Made by a program: the position numbers and the translations under genes
Notes under the pieces: model-generated
Databases searched by the model: none
What the model was told of the DNA's origin: nothing
Seen by the model: only the letters and a program-made list of their open reading frames with translations
Assembly (NCBI RefSeq): GCF_014062315.1
Contig: NZ_JACGLT010000001.1
Span: 62,001-126,000 of the forward strand
Direction of reading: 5' to 3'
Length of the DNA: 64,000 nt
Source of the DNA: Gelidibacter maritimus
GTDB lineage: Bacteria; Bacteroidota; Bacteroidia; Flavobacteriales; Flavobacteriaceae
Part shown: positions 54,082 to 61,427 of the stretch, piece by piece
How positions within the stretch are numbered: position 1 is the stretch's first letter
Layout: every line of letters starts with the position of its first letter

Positions 54082-54109
54082 AAAAAGCCAGCTGTAAAAC
54101 TGGCTTTTT
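54082..54109 (-). terminator. Terminator of the cytochrome c peroxidase gene
   Basis: AAAAAGCCAG (54082-54091) and CTGGCTTTTT (54100-54109) form a perfect 10-bp stem with an 8-base loop, with T residues on the minus strand. It lies 22 bp beyond the stop codon. Confidence 0.9.
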
Positions 54110-54130
54110 CTAATCTCAATTTCTTGTTTT

Positions 54131-55150
54131 TTACATTTCAAATGGCGATTGCTTTACATCCTCTGGAATATCTGAAGAAAGACTGCCTAAGAACGCTACA
54201 ATATCATTCACCTCCTCATCGGACAGGTCAACATTCCGCTGGAGTTTCCCCATAATTCTTACGGAATCATCCAAATCCTGTACGGATCCATCATGGAAAT
54301 AAGGAGCGGTATGAACGATGTTTCGCAATCCAGGGACTTTAAAGAAATATTTCTCTGATTCTCTTTCGCTGATATCGTACAATCCAAGATCGACAGCTTC
54401 GGACTCTGTATGTTTCCAATAATCATGGAACAAACCAAACTTCTGCAACATCTGACCACCCAATGCAGGACCACTATGGCAGGTAATACATCCGGAATCG
54501 ATAAAGGCTTTCAATCCTCTTTTCTCATTAGTGTTCAATGCGGATTGGTCACCCTCTAAATACTTGTCAAATCTACTTTCAGGTATCAATGTGCGTTCAA
54601 AAGCCCCGATGGCATTGGTTAAATTATCAAACGTAATGGGGTCCTCATCATCATAAGCCTTTGAAAAAAGCTCAAGATATAGATCTACTTCTTTCAATCG
54701 GTCAACCAGTTGTTGCTCGTCTTTAATATTATGTTCCAACGGATTTAAAATTGGACCCCCAGCTTGTTCTTCCACGTCCGCAGCTCTACCATCCCAAAAC
54801 TGCATTTTGTGGAGTGCCGCATGAAATACGGTTGGAGAATTTCGACCACCTACAGTTCCGGGAGCATCCCCTGGAGAAAAGCGTTCGTTGTCCACACCAT
54901 AAGTATTTAGGTTATGACAAGAATTACAGCTGATATTCCCTTCTCCCGATAAACGGGTGTCAAAGAATAAATGTTTGCCCAGATTCACTTTGTCAGCATC
55001 TGGTGTTTCAAGATCCAATGATGAAATTGGTTGGAAGAAGTTGGTGGCAATAGGGTGCAGATCTTCATATCCATCGTTCGATTTTTCTTTTTGTTTATTT
55101 CCACAGGCAATCAAAGCGGGTAGTATAAAGATGATGAGATATTTTTTCAT
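54131..55150 (-). CDS. Di-haem cytochrome c peroxidase (MauG/CcpA family), lipoprotein
   Basis: The enzyme reduces hydrogen peroxide in the periplasm with electrons from cytochrome c. The 339-residue protein has a signal peptide with lipobox (LPALIAC, Cys16) and two haem-binding CxxCH motifs: CNSCH at 75-79 and CITCH at 221-225. Other landmarks are NLGKHLFFDTRLSGEGNISC, GGRNSPTVFHAALH and FKVPGLRNIVHTAPYFHDGS. Both haems are present, as in active enzymes. It is monocistronic with its own terminator. No cytochrome partner gene is adjacent. Confidence 0.95.
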   Translation of the reverse strand: MKKYLIIFILPALIACGNKQKEKSNDGYEDLHPIATNFFQPISSLDLETPDADKVNLGKHLFFDTRLSGEGNISCNSCHNLNTYGVDNERFSPGDAPGTVGGRNSPTVFHAALHKMQFWDGRAADVEEQAGGPILNPLEHNIKDEQQLVDRLKEVDLYLELFSKAYDDEDPITFDNLTNAIGAFERTLIPESRFDKYLEGDQSALNTNEKRGLKAFIDSGCITCHSGPALGGQMLQKFGLFHDYWKHTESEAVDLGLYDISERESEKYFFKVPGLRNIVHTAPYFHDGSVQDLDDSVRIMGKLQRNVDLSDEEVNDIVAFLGSLSSDIPEDVKQSPFEM

Positions 55151-55392
55151 AATGATAGTATTAGTGTTAACCTGAAAATTACAAAATAAAACAGAACAAT
55201 CAAATGACTTATATCATACCAGATGTCATTTTAACTCGGTGATACAGTACTTTTTCTGAAATTTACAACGTCATTTTCTATCATCCACCGTTAAATTCTT
55301 AATGGCAGTCATGTGATTTTTAGATTTCGAGATCAATTTTAAATATTTTGGAAAAACTAGTGATTCCATTTAGTCTTATTCTAAATAAGGCT

Positions 55393-55400
55393 TAAATTTG
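55393..55400 (+). promoter_or_regulatory. Candidate -7 promoter box of the lipocalin-like lipoprotein gene
   Basis: TAAATTTG matches TAnnTTTG, 27 bp before the ATG. No standard TTG at -33. Confidence 0.4.
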
Positions 55401-55426
55401 CATGAAATTTTAAAAAATCAAATTCT

Positions 55427-55972
55427 ATGAAAAAATTAGTTTTATTGAGTGCCGTCGTTTTTGGATTGGTGTTTTTTTCTTGTTCTAGCGACGACGATAA
55501 TGGCACAGACGACACGGTGAGCTTAGTAGGCGAATGGCGATTGACCAATGTGGATTTTATTACCATGACAGAAGGTGGAATCCCTGCCAGTGATGGTTGT
55601 ATTGTGGAACTTGTTACTGGCTATGAATTTCATGCAGACTCCAAATTCTATTTTATTTTGGCTGATTCTGAGCGTCCATTGTTTGATCCTTATGCCAAAG
55701 AGTATTGGACCTGGGAAGGGGATGGCAAGGACTTTAAAATTGAGCAAACTAACCCAATGAGTCCTCCTTATAACTTTGGCTTAAATCCTCAGAACATTAA
55801 AACCAAACAGGTGGATGGTAAGTTAACCTTGACCTTTCAATCAAAAATGGGCAATGGGTCTGAAGCCAACTTTACGCTTGTAAAAGAACCTATTGACAAA
55901 AGTAAGTCACCAGTATTGACCGATTCTGATGGTGAGCCTTATTATTGTGGATTCTTTGATGGTCCAAGATAA
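55427..55972 (+). CDS. Lipocalin-like lipoprotein
   Basis: The 181-residue protein has a signal peptide with lipobox (LVFFSC, Cys19) and then an acidic Ser/Asp-rich linker (SSDDDNGTDD). The body starts SLVGEWRLTNVDFITM, a GxW-type opening of lipocalin-like domains common in Bacteroidota, and has beta-strand spacing to match (YEFHADSKFYFILADS; GKLTLTFQSKMGNG). Four cysteines remain besides the lipobox. There is no ligand clue. It is on the same strand as the TonB receptor but 146 bp away across a hairpin. Confidence 0.75.
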   Translation: MKKLVLLSAVVFGLVFFSCSSDDDNGTDDTVSLVGEWRLTNVDFITMTEGGIPASDGCIVELVTGYEFHADSKFYFILADSERPLFDPYAKEYWTWEGDGKDFKIEQTNPMSPPYNFGLNPQNIKTKQVDGKLTLTFQSKMGNGSEANFTLVKEPIDKSKSPVLTDSDGEPYYCGFFDGPR

Positions 55973-56022
55973 ATTTTCCGATTTTAATTAAAAGCTCCAT
56001 GTCGGGCTTTAAATGTCTGTTT

Positions 56023-56080
56023 GGGCGCATTCTGCATCTGTCAATATGAGTTTGAGACAGTAGGAATGCGCCCGATGCAG
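56023..56080 (+). promoter_or_regulatory. Hairpin with alternative pairing upstream of the TonB receptor gene
   Basis: GGGCGCATTC (56023-56032) pairs exactly with GAATGCGCCC (56064-56073), with an inner CTGTC/GACAG stem. A second possible stem CTGCATC (56032-56038)/GATGCAG (56074-56080) overlaps the first. No T-run follows, so it is not a plain terminator. It could be a regulatory leader; no known riboswitch pattern is recognised. Confidence 0.55.
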
Positions 56081-56118
56081 ATAAAATAATTAGGAGTTTT
56101 AAATGGCTCCTCCTTTCT

Positions 56119-58509
56119 ATGCTTAGGAATTTTATACCCTTTTTTTTAATGTGTTTTACTGTGTTTTCTATGGCACAGAATTCCGGAACACTGCAAGGGA
56201 AGCTGATCAACTTACTTGATGACCAGATAGAAAATGTTGAAATTCGTTTGGTCGAAACCAATGCGCGCACGCTGACCAACAACAAGGGGGAATTTGTATT
56301 TAAGAATCTACCTTCCGGTTTCTATAATATTTATCCCGTGTACGATGGCTTTCAGTTTGACATCGAAAACGTCTTAGTCAGTGCAGGTGAAGTGCAGGAA
56401 GTGACGCTCTACATCAAAATGATGACTTATAATCTTGATGAGATAAAACTCCGAACGCTTAGCATCAGCGAAAAGTTAAAGAGCAGCGCCATTAAGGCTA
56501 ACATTATCTCTGTGGAAGCCAATACAAGGCGTGCCAATTCTGTGGAAGATTTGGTCGATAAGAGTCCAGGGGTGAAAATACGGAATGTTGGCGGTCTTGG
56601 ATCAGCCAGTAATATTATTGTTGGTGGCTTTACTGGCAATGCCGTCAAGTTTTTGTATGATGATATTCCCATCGATTATTTAGGTTCTAATTTTGGCTTG
56701 ACAAAAGTACCTACCAATGCTATTAGCCGTGTGGAAATCTACAAAGGTGTTTTGCCTACCAAGATAGGCGTGGATGCTTTGGGCAGTGCCATCAATATTG
56801 TCCCTAAATCCAGTAAAAAAACATCCGGCACGGTGTCTTATGAAACTGGATCTTACAATACGCATATCGCAACGGCCAATGCAAACATAAAATTAAACGA
56901 TCACCTTTTTCTTGGTGTCAACAGTTTTTATAACTATTCTAAAAACAATTATAAGGTTGATAATCTTCCTTACAAAGACCCCAATAGCGGTCAAGTGGCC
57001 TATATTAGAGAGCGCCTATTCCACAATGGGTTTAATCAGCATTCTTTAGAGTTTTCCTTAGAAGCGCGACAATTATCCTGGGCCGAATCCTTTGAATTTA
57101 AAGTGAACTCCTATGGGCTGAAAAGAGATATTCAAAACGATCCGTTTTCCAGAGCCAGACCTTTTGGAGAAGTTTACCGACAGGAACGTGGAAACTTCAT
57201 TCCATCACTGAAATACAAGAACCATTTTTTCGAAAACAAATTGAGCATCAACCAATTTTTGGTTTATAGTACAATTGATTTTGAAGTTTTTGACCAAGGG
57301 AAAAATGTGTATTATGACTGGAAGGGCGTGGCACATTCCACAAATTCGGCTTCTGAAATGGGGAATATGCTCCTTGAGAACGGTTATATGCATACTAATT
57401 TTGAGCAATTCACTTCCCGAACCAATCTAAATTATTTGATTAGTAATTATTTTCAAATAGAGAACAATACGGTTTATAGTAATTATAAGCGAAAATCCAA
57501 TCTTGGCGATCAGAATCTGAATGGAACTACCTATAATAAGCTCATTACCAACTTTGCTTTGAACGCCCAATTTTTTGATAGGCGATTGGAATCTAACACA
57601 CAATTCAAATTTTTATTTGGCAACTTTACCGGTCGCTACAATGCGTCTGATAATCCGTTGGAAGAGCATATTGTGGATAAGGAAGTGGTCAATAGAGGTT
57701 TGAGCTTCGCGCAGGCCCTAAAATATAATATCAACGAGAAAAGTTATGTTCGGGTGTCTTACGAAAATACGTTCAGACTGCCGGAGCAGCAAGAATTGTT
57801 CGGCGACAATAATTTCATTGTGGCCAATTATGAATTGACCCCAGAGGAAAGTAAAAATATAAATTTGGGATATACCTATGCGGCTGAAGCTTTTGGATTT
57901 GAAATAAATACCTACTATCGCGATACCCAGAACCTGATTCGTTTAAAAGATTTAAATCAATATCAAGCCATCAATCTCAATCTTGATAATGTGAAAGGCT
58001 TGGGCGTAGAGCTACAAGCAAATTATGAGCCTGTAGAAAAGTTGAAGCTCTCGGGGAACTTAACTTGGAATGACTTCCGCTTACAATCATCTAGAGATAA
58101 ATACCTAAACAATCAGCATTTTAAAGATGCCCGGATTGCTAATATGCCTTTTTATTATGGCAATGTCAGTGCTTCGTACAATATCAAAGAGTTGTTAAAA
58201 CTATCTACAGATCTCTCCTTTTTTTGGGATTATTCTTATGTGCATCAGTATTATCTCGACTATATTGAAAAACAATTTGAGCCAGATGGGTTTTTGGGTC
58301 TTTTTGGAAATTCAAAAGTCAATACCAGCCGTATTATACCAAACCAGCACACTCATAACATCGGGTTTATTTATGTTCGTGATTTTACCAAACAAAGCAT
58401 ATCCTTTAGTGCCGAGCTTAAAAATGTCCTTAACGAGAACATCTATAACGAATTTAAAATGCAAAGCCCAGGCAGACATTTTAGAATGAAAATAACCTAT
58501 AGCTTTTAA
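56119..58509 (+). CDS. TonB-dependent outer-membrane receptor
   Basis: The 796-residue protein has a signal peptide (LRNFIPFFLMCFTVFSMAQ), a carboxypeptidase-regulatory-like domain at about 22-110, a plug domain (SVEDLVDKSPGVKIRNVGGL; FLYDDIPIDYLGSNF; VEIYKGVLPTKIGVDALGSA) and a barrel ending in the aromatic residue F (MKITYSF). It lacks the SusC-type domain and size, so it resembles siderophore or metal receptors. The next gene, 4 bp downstream, encodes a lipoprotein of DUF4374 type; that pair is common in Bacteroidota for iron-related uptake. Its ligand is not shown by the sequence. Confidence 0.92.
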   Translation: MLRNFIPFFLMCFTVFSMAQNSGTLQGKLINLLDDQIENVEIRLVETNARTLTNNKGEFVFKNLPSGFYNIYPVYDGFQFDIENVLVSAGEVQEVTLYIKMMTYNLDEIKLRTLSISEKLKSSAIKANIISVEANTRRANSVEDLVDKSPGVKIRNVGGLGSASNIIVGGFTGNAVKFLYDDIPIDYLGSNFGLTKVPTNAISRVEIYKGVLPTKIGVDALGSAINIVPKSSKKTSGTVSYETGSYNTHIATANANIKLNDHLFLGVNSFYNYSKNNYKVDNLPYKDPNSGQVAYIRERLFHNGFNQHSLEFSLEARQLSWAESFEFKVNSYGLKRDIQNDPFSRARPFGEVYRQERGNFIPSLKYKNHFFENKLSINQFLVYSTIDFEVFDQGKNVYYDWKGVAHSTNSASEMGNMLLENGYMHTNFEQFTSRTNLNYLISNYFQIENNTVYSNYKRKSNLGDQNLNGTTYNKLITNFALNAQFFDRRLESNTQFKFLFGNFTGRYNASDNPLEEHIVDKEVVNRGLSFAQALKYNINEKSYVRVSYENTFRLPEQQELFGDNNFIVANYELTPEESKNINLGYTYAAEAFGFEINTYYRDTQNLIRLKDLNQYQAINLNLDNVKGLGVELQANYEPVEKLKLSGNLTWNDFRLQSSRDKYLNNQHFKDARIANMPFYYGNVSASYNIKELLKLSTDLSFFWDYSYVHQYYLDYIEKQFEPDGFLGLFGNSKVNTSRIIPNQHTHNIGFIYVRDFTKQSISFSAELKNVLNENIYNEFKMQSPGRHFRMKITYSF

Positions 58510-58513
58510 GCGT

Positions 58514-59842
58514 ATGAAGTCTTCAATTATATATCACTTTTGTGTTGGTGCCCTGTTGTTCGGATTGATGTCCTGTGAGGTTAAAAATCTGGATGATGAG
58601 AATAAAAACCCAAAGTTGGATTATACTTCCAATAATTATGTTTTAGCTACCGAGGATGCTTCCACAGCCGATATCACCCGATTTTTTAATTTTGATTTGG
58701 AGGGATTGGAAGCCGATAAGGAATATGATCTGATTCAAGACAATCAAATTTTTGTCAATTCAGATCCGTCAACGTCATCAGGACATCAGTTCTTCAAGAA
58801 TTTCATCTTTAGTATGGCCAAGGATAAAAGAGGCTATTCGTCCACACCTGGGCTCTTTCGACTCAGCCTGAATACGTCCGACCAAGTGTTTATTGATAGC
58901 GAAATCTATATTGGCAAGGGCAACCTCTTTCCGTCTCGTAAGTTGGCTTTGGTAAACGATAGCTTGGGCTTTTATTATAACGAAGACAGTGGCGGACAAA
59001 CCATTCAGTCTTTCAATCCATTGACGATGCAACTGGGAGACGCATTAGATTTACGCCCTTATATTAAAGCATTTCGACCTGATGTGAGCTTTGAGGATGA
59101 CTTTGGGAATAACTTGGTAAGAACGGGATCGTTGGTGTTGGATTATAAAGACGATAAACTTTATGTGAGTGTTGTGTTTTTGGAACAAGCTAATTTCAAT
59201 CTGATTTCTGAAGACGAAGAAAATTTCTATTTGGCGGTTATTGATATACCGAGTGTTAGCTTCGATAAAATTATTCAGTATCACGGCGCTAAAACAGTTG
59301 GTTTTTTTGTTTCAGAAAATAATCCGACGACTAAAGATGAGGACGGAAATCTATACTTCTGTTCTTGGGGCTGGAATCAATTTAATGAGCATACACCTTC
59401 AAAAATCTTTAGAATCAAAGCTGGTGAAACAGAATTTGATGAGGAATGGGAGATTGATATTGAATCGTTGTTTGGAGAGGGTAGGATCGCGCAATCGATA
59501 ATGTCGTATAATAATAAACTATATCTGCACATATCCGAGGATCCTTATTTATTTGAGTCCAGTGAAGAGGTCGAAACTCGGAATGGCTTAAAACTTTCCT
59601 ATTATGAATTTGATACTGCTTCCCCCGAAAATTACGTCAAATTGGAAGTGCCAGCATCCAATCCAGCCTCGCGGATGAATGTGTTCAATATTGTGGACGA
59701 CCGACTTTTTATGGTGGTGCCCAATGCCATTGCGCCTAATTTCAATGGGGTCTATGCTCTTGATCGTGAAGGAGCACTGAAAAAGGAACTACAAATTTCA
59801 AATAAATACCGACCAACGCGATTTTATAAACTTGTGAAATAA
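58514..59842 (+). CDS. DUF4374-like beta-propeller lipoprotein
   Basis: The 442-residue protein has a lipobox (LLFGLMSC, Cys21). It resembles DUF4374, a propeller-type lipoprotein found with TonB receptors, with repeated strand motifs (YVLATEDASTADITRFFNF; LVLDYKDDKLYVSVVFLEQ; VDDRLFMVVPNAIA). The gene is 4 bp from the receptor gene, so the two are translated together. By analogy it would capture the ligand at the cell surface. The family call is from memory and moderately sure; the function is inferred. Confidence 0.65.
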   Translation: MKSSIIYHFCVGALLFGLMSCEVKNLDDENKNPKLDYTSNNYVLATEDASTADITRFFNFDLEGLEADKEYDLIQDNQIFVNSDPSTSSGHQFFKNFIFSMAKDKRGYSSTPGLFRLSLNTSDQVFIDSEIYIGKGNLFPSRKLALVNDSLGFYYNEDSGGQTIQSFNPLTMQLGDALDLRPYIKAFRPDVSFEDDFGNNLVRTGSLVLDYKDDKLYVSVVFLEQANFNLISEDEENFYLAVIDIPSVSFDKIIQYHGAKTVGFFVSENNPTTKDEDGNLYFCSWGWNQFNEHTPSKIFRIKAGETEFDEEWEIDIESLFGEGRIAQSIMSYNNKLYLHISEDPYLFESSEEVETRNGLKLSYYEFDTASPENYVKLEVPASNPASRMNVFNIVDDRLFMVVPNAIAPNFNGVYALDREGALKKELQISNKYRPTRFYKLVK

Positions 59843-59852
59843 TGAGTATGCC

Positions 59853-60060
59853 GCCCTTTCAGGGCTATATGGTTAATTGGTTTATTCCATTAGCATAGGT
59901 CTACGCCCAATGCTAATATATGACGCTCTTTCAGAGCTCAAAAGCTCATAATTTTCGCCATTATAATTCAGCGAACATGATGTAACCCTAAAAGGGCGCC
60001 ACTTCATAATTCGTGACGCTAGTCTTGAGTTATGAATGTTTGGGGAATAACCTGTATGCC
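59853..60060. repeat. Tandem unit 1 (208 bp)
   Basis: First full unit. It contains ATTAGCAT...ATGCTAAT inverted arms near 59890-59916 in addition to the REP palindromes. One base is missing after its third palindrome compared with the other units. Confidence 0.85.
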
Positions 60061-60269
60061 ACCCTTTTAGGGCTAAATGGTAAATTGGTTTATTCCATTA
60101 GCATAGGTCTACGCCTAATGCTAATGTATGGCGCTCTTTCAGAGCTCATAAAGCTCATAATTTTCGTCATTATAATTCAGAGAACATGATGTAACCCTGA
60201 AAGGGCGCCACTTCAAAATTCGTGACGCTAGTCTTGAGTTATGAATGTTTGGAGAATAATGTGTATGTC
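60061..60269. repeat. Tandem unit 2 (209 bp)
   Basis: Its first palindrome has changed to ACCCT-TTT-AGGGC while the other two match unit 3. Flanks are otherwise nearly identical to units 1 and 3. Confidence 0.85.
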
Positions 60270-60478
60270 GCCCTTTCAGGGCTATTTGGTGAATTGGTGT
60301 TTTTTATTAGCATAGGCCTACGCACTATGCTAATGTATGGCGCTCTTTCAGAGCTCATGAAGCTCATAATTTTCGCCATTATAATTCAGAGAACATGATG
60401 TAACCCTGAAAGGGCGCCACTTCATAATTCGTGACGCCAGTCTTGAGTTATGAATGTCTGGGGAATAATGTGTATGTC
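60270..60478. repeat. Tandem unit 3 (209 bp)
   Basis: Full unit, with first palindrome exact (60270-60282), second at 60342 and third at 60403. Confidence 0.85.
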
Positions 60479-60612
60479 GCCCTTTCAGGGCTGTTTGGTG
60501 AATTGGTGTTTTTCATTAGCCCAATGCTAATATATGGCGCTCTTTCAGAGCTCATAAAGCTCATAATTTTCGTCATTATATTTCAGAGATCAGAATGTAG
60601 CCCTGAAAGGGC
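60479..60612. repeat. Tandem unit 4, shortened, followed by two inverted palindromes
   Basis: The 12 bp that separate the ATTAGCAT and ATGCTAAT arms in the other units are missing. After 60612 the array ends in two more inverted copies (60675, 60743). Between them is an exact 11-bp inverted repeat CATAACTCAAG / CTTGAGTTATG near 60695-60724, of which units 1-3 carry a decayed version. Confidence 0.85.
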
Positions 60613-60802
60613 GTCATGTCATAACTCAAGGCGGTAGACTTGAGAAGTGAGAATGTATATCTATAAGGGATACAGCCCTGAAAGGGCGCCATAGCATAAC
60701 TCAAGGCGACAGTCTTGAGTTATGAATGTCATGAGAAATTAAGCCCTGAAAGGGCGAGATACTTGACTAATACTAAGTTTTTGTTTACTTAGACATTCTT
60801 CT

Positions 60803-61255
60803 CTAATCCCAGATATAGCGGTCATCATATTCCATCTGGTTGCTCTCGAGGAATGCACGATATTCGTCCTGAAAAGTTTTGCTTCTGTGATGCTCTTTCT
60901 GGTTGGCGATATACTGAATGACCACATCAACCTCTGAAGCTTTTAAAGAAAATGCGCCATAACCATTCTGCCAATAAAATTGTCGATACGCATCCCCTTT
61001 CGTTTTTATCCATTTTGAGGAATTAGCTTTCAATTTCGACATAAGCGTTGCCAACGTTATATTTTTAGATAATAAGCACAGAATATGGACGTGATCTTGA
61101 TAACCGCCGACCTTTATAGCCGGGCACCCTAAATTGTTGCAGGTGCCACCGAGATATTTATAGAGTTCATCTTCGATGGATTCATCGATTAATTTTTGGC
61201 GGTACTTGGTGCTGAATACAATGTGCAGATAATTTTTGACTAATGATTGTGACAT
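60803..61255 (-). CDS. HUH/Y1 single-strand transposase, REP-associated (RAYT) type
   Basis: The 150-residue protein is a single Y1_Tnp domain. The HUH metal motif is His55-Val-His57 in YQDHVHILCLL and the catalytic tyrosine is Tyr115 in VIQYIANQKEHH. The N-terminal VKNYLHIVFSTKYRQ and the terminal DDRYIWD match the IS200/RAYT group common in Bacteroidota. The gene is intact and lies between REP-like palindromes (60743-60755 and 61319-61331). No TnpB, accessory gene or classical terminal repeats are present. That layout fits a domesticated RAYT better than a mobile IS. Confidence 0.92.
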   Translation of the reverse strand: MSQSLVKNYLHIVFSTKYRQKLIDESIEDELYKYLGGTCNNLGCPAIKVGGYQDHVHILCLLSKNITLATLMSKLKANSSKWIKTKGDAYRQFYWQNGYGAFSLKASEVDVVIQYIANQKEHHRSKTFQDEYRAFLESNQMEYDDRYIWD

Positions 61256-61286
61256 AGGTTTCGTTTTTTATAGTCCTATTTGAGCT

Positions 61287-61331
61287 ACCCAGGACTGTCA
61301 CCCTGGGGATAAATATGTCGCCCTTTCAGGG
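61287..61331 (-). repeat. Palindromes on the promoter side of the RAYT gene
   Basis: CCCAGG (61287-61292) pairs with CCTGGG (61301-61306) across 8 bases, and a forward REP palindrome GCCCTTTCAGGGC lies at 61319-61331 with TGTC on its 5' side. The array and this copy thus flank the RAYT gene. Confidence 0.85.
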
Positions 61332-61402
61332 CTGATTATGCCACTAACTTACGATATTTATTGCATGTTAATCACATGGTGGTAGATGTGTAAACTTGTC
61401 AG

Positions 61403-61410
61403 TATCTTTG
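61403..61410 (+). promoter_or_regulatory. Candidate -7 promoter box of the serine hydrolase gene
   Basis: TATCTTTG matches TAnnTTTG exactly and lies 17 bp before the ATG. No TTG at the usual distance. Confidence 0.45.
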
Positions 61411-61427
61411 CTTAAAATCAATTTATT

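Larger units (their letters stand above)
59853..60755. repeat. Tandem REP-like palindrome array next to the transposase gene
   Basis: About 0.9 kb consists of three full ~209-bp units, a shortened fourth and a tail. Each unit carries three palindromes: forward GCCCT-TTC-AGGGC, a GCTCT-TTC-AGAGC variant about 60 bp on, and an inverted copy (-GAA-) about 48 bp later. Forward copies start at 59853, 60061 (variant), 60270 and 60479; GCTCT variants at 59925, 60133, 60342 and 60539; inverted copies at 59986, 60194, 60403, 60600, 60675 and 60743. Thirteen of fifteen copies (with 61319) have TGNC on their 5' side. The whole region is non-coding. Confidence 0.92.

Noticed and set aside
56023-56080. 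Plain terminator for the upstream lipoprotein gene
   Set aside because: No T-run follows the stem on the plus strand and an alternative pairing exists.
60431-60637. Small open frame inside the tandem repeats
   Set aside because: It is made of repeat sequence and palindromes, and is broken in other units.
59853-60755. Array considered as CRISPR
   Set aside because: The units are about 209 bp and nearly identical throughout, without variable spacers of 30-40 bp; no cas gene is nearby.
60803-61255. Complete IS200/IS605 insertion sequence
   Set aside because: No tnpB, no defined left and right ends beyond the REP-like palindromes, and the surrounding tandem array fits a RAYT better.
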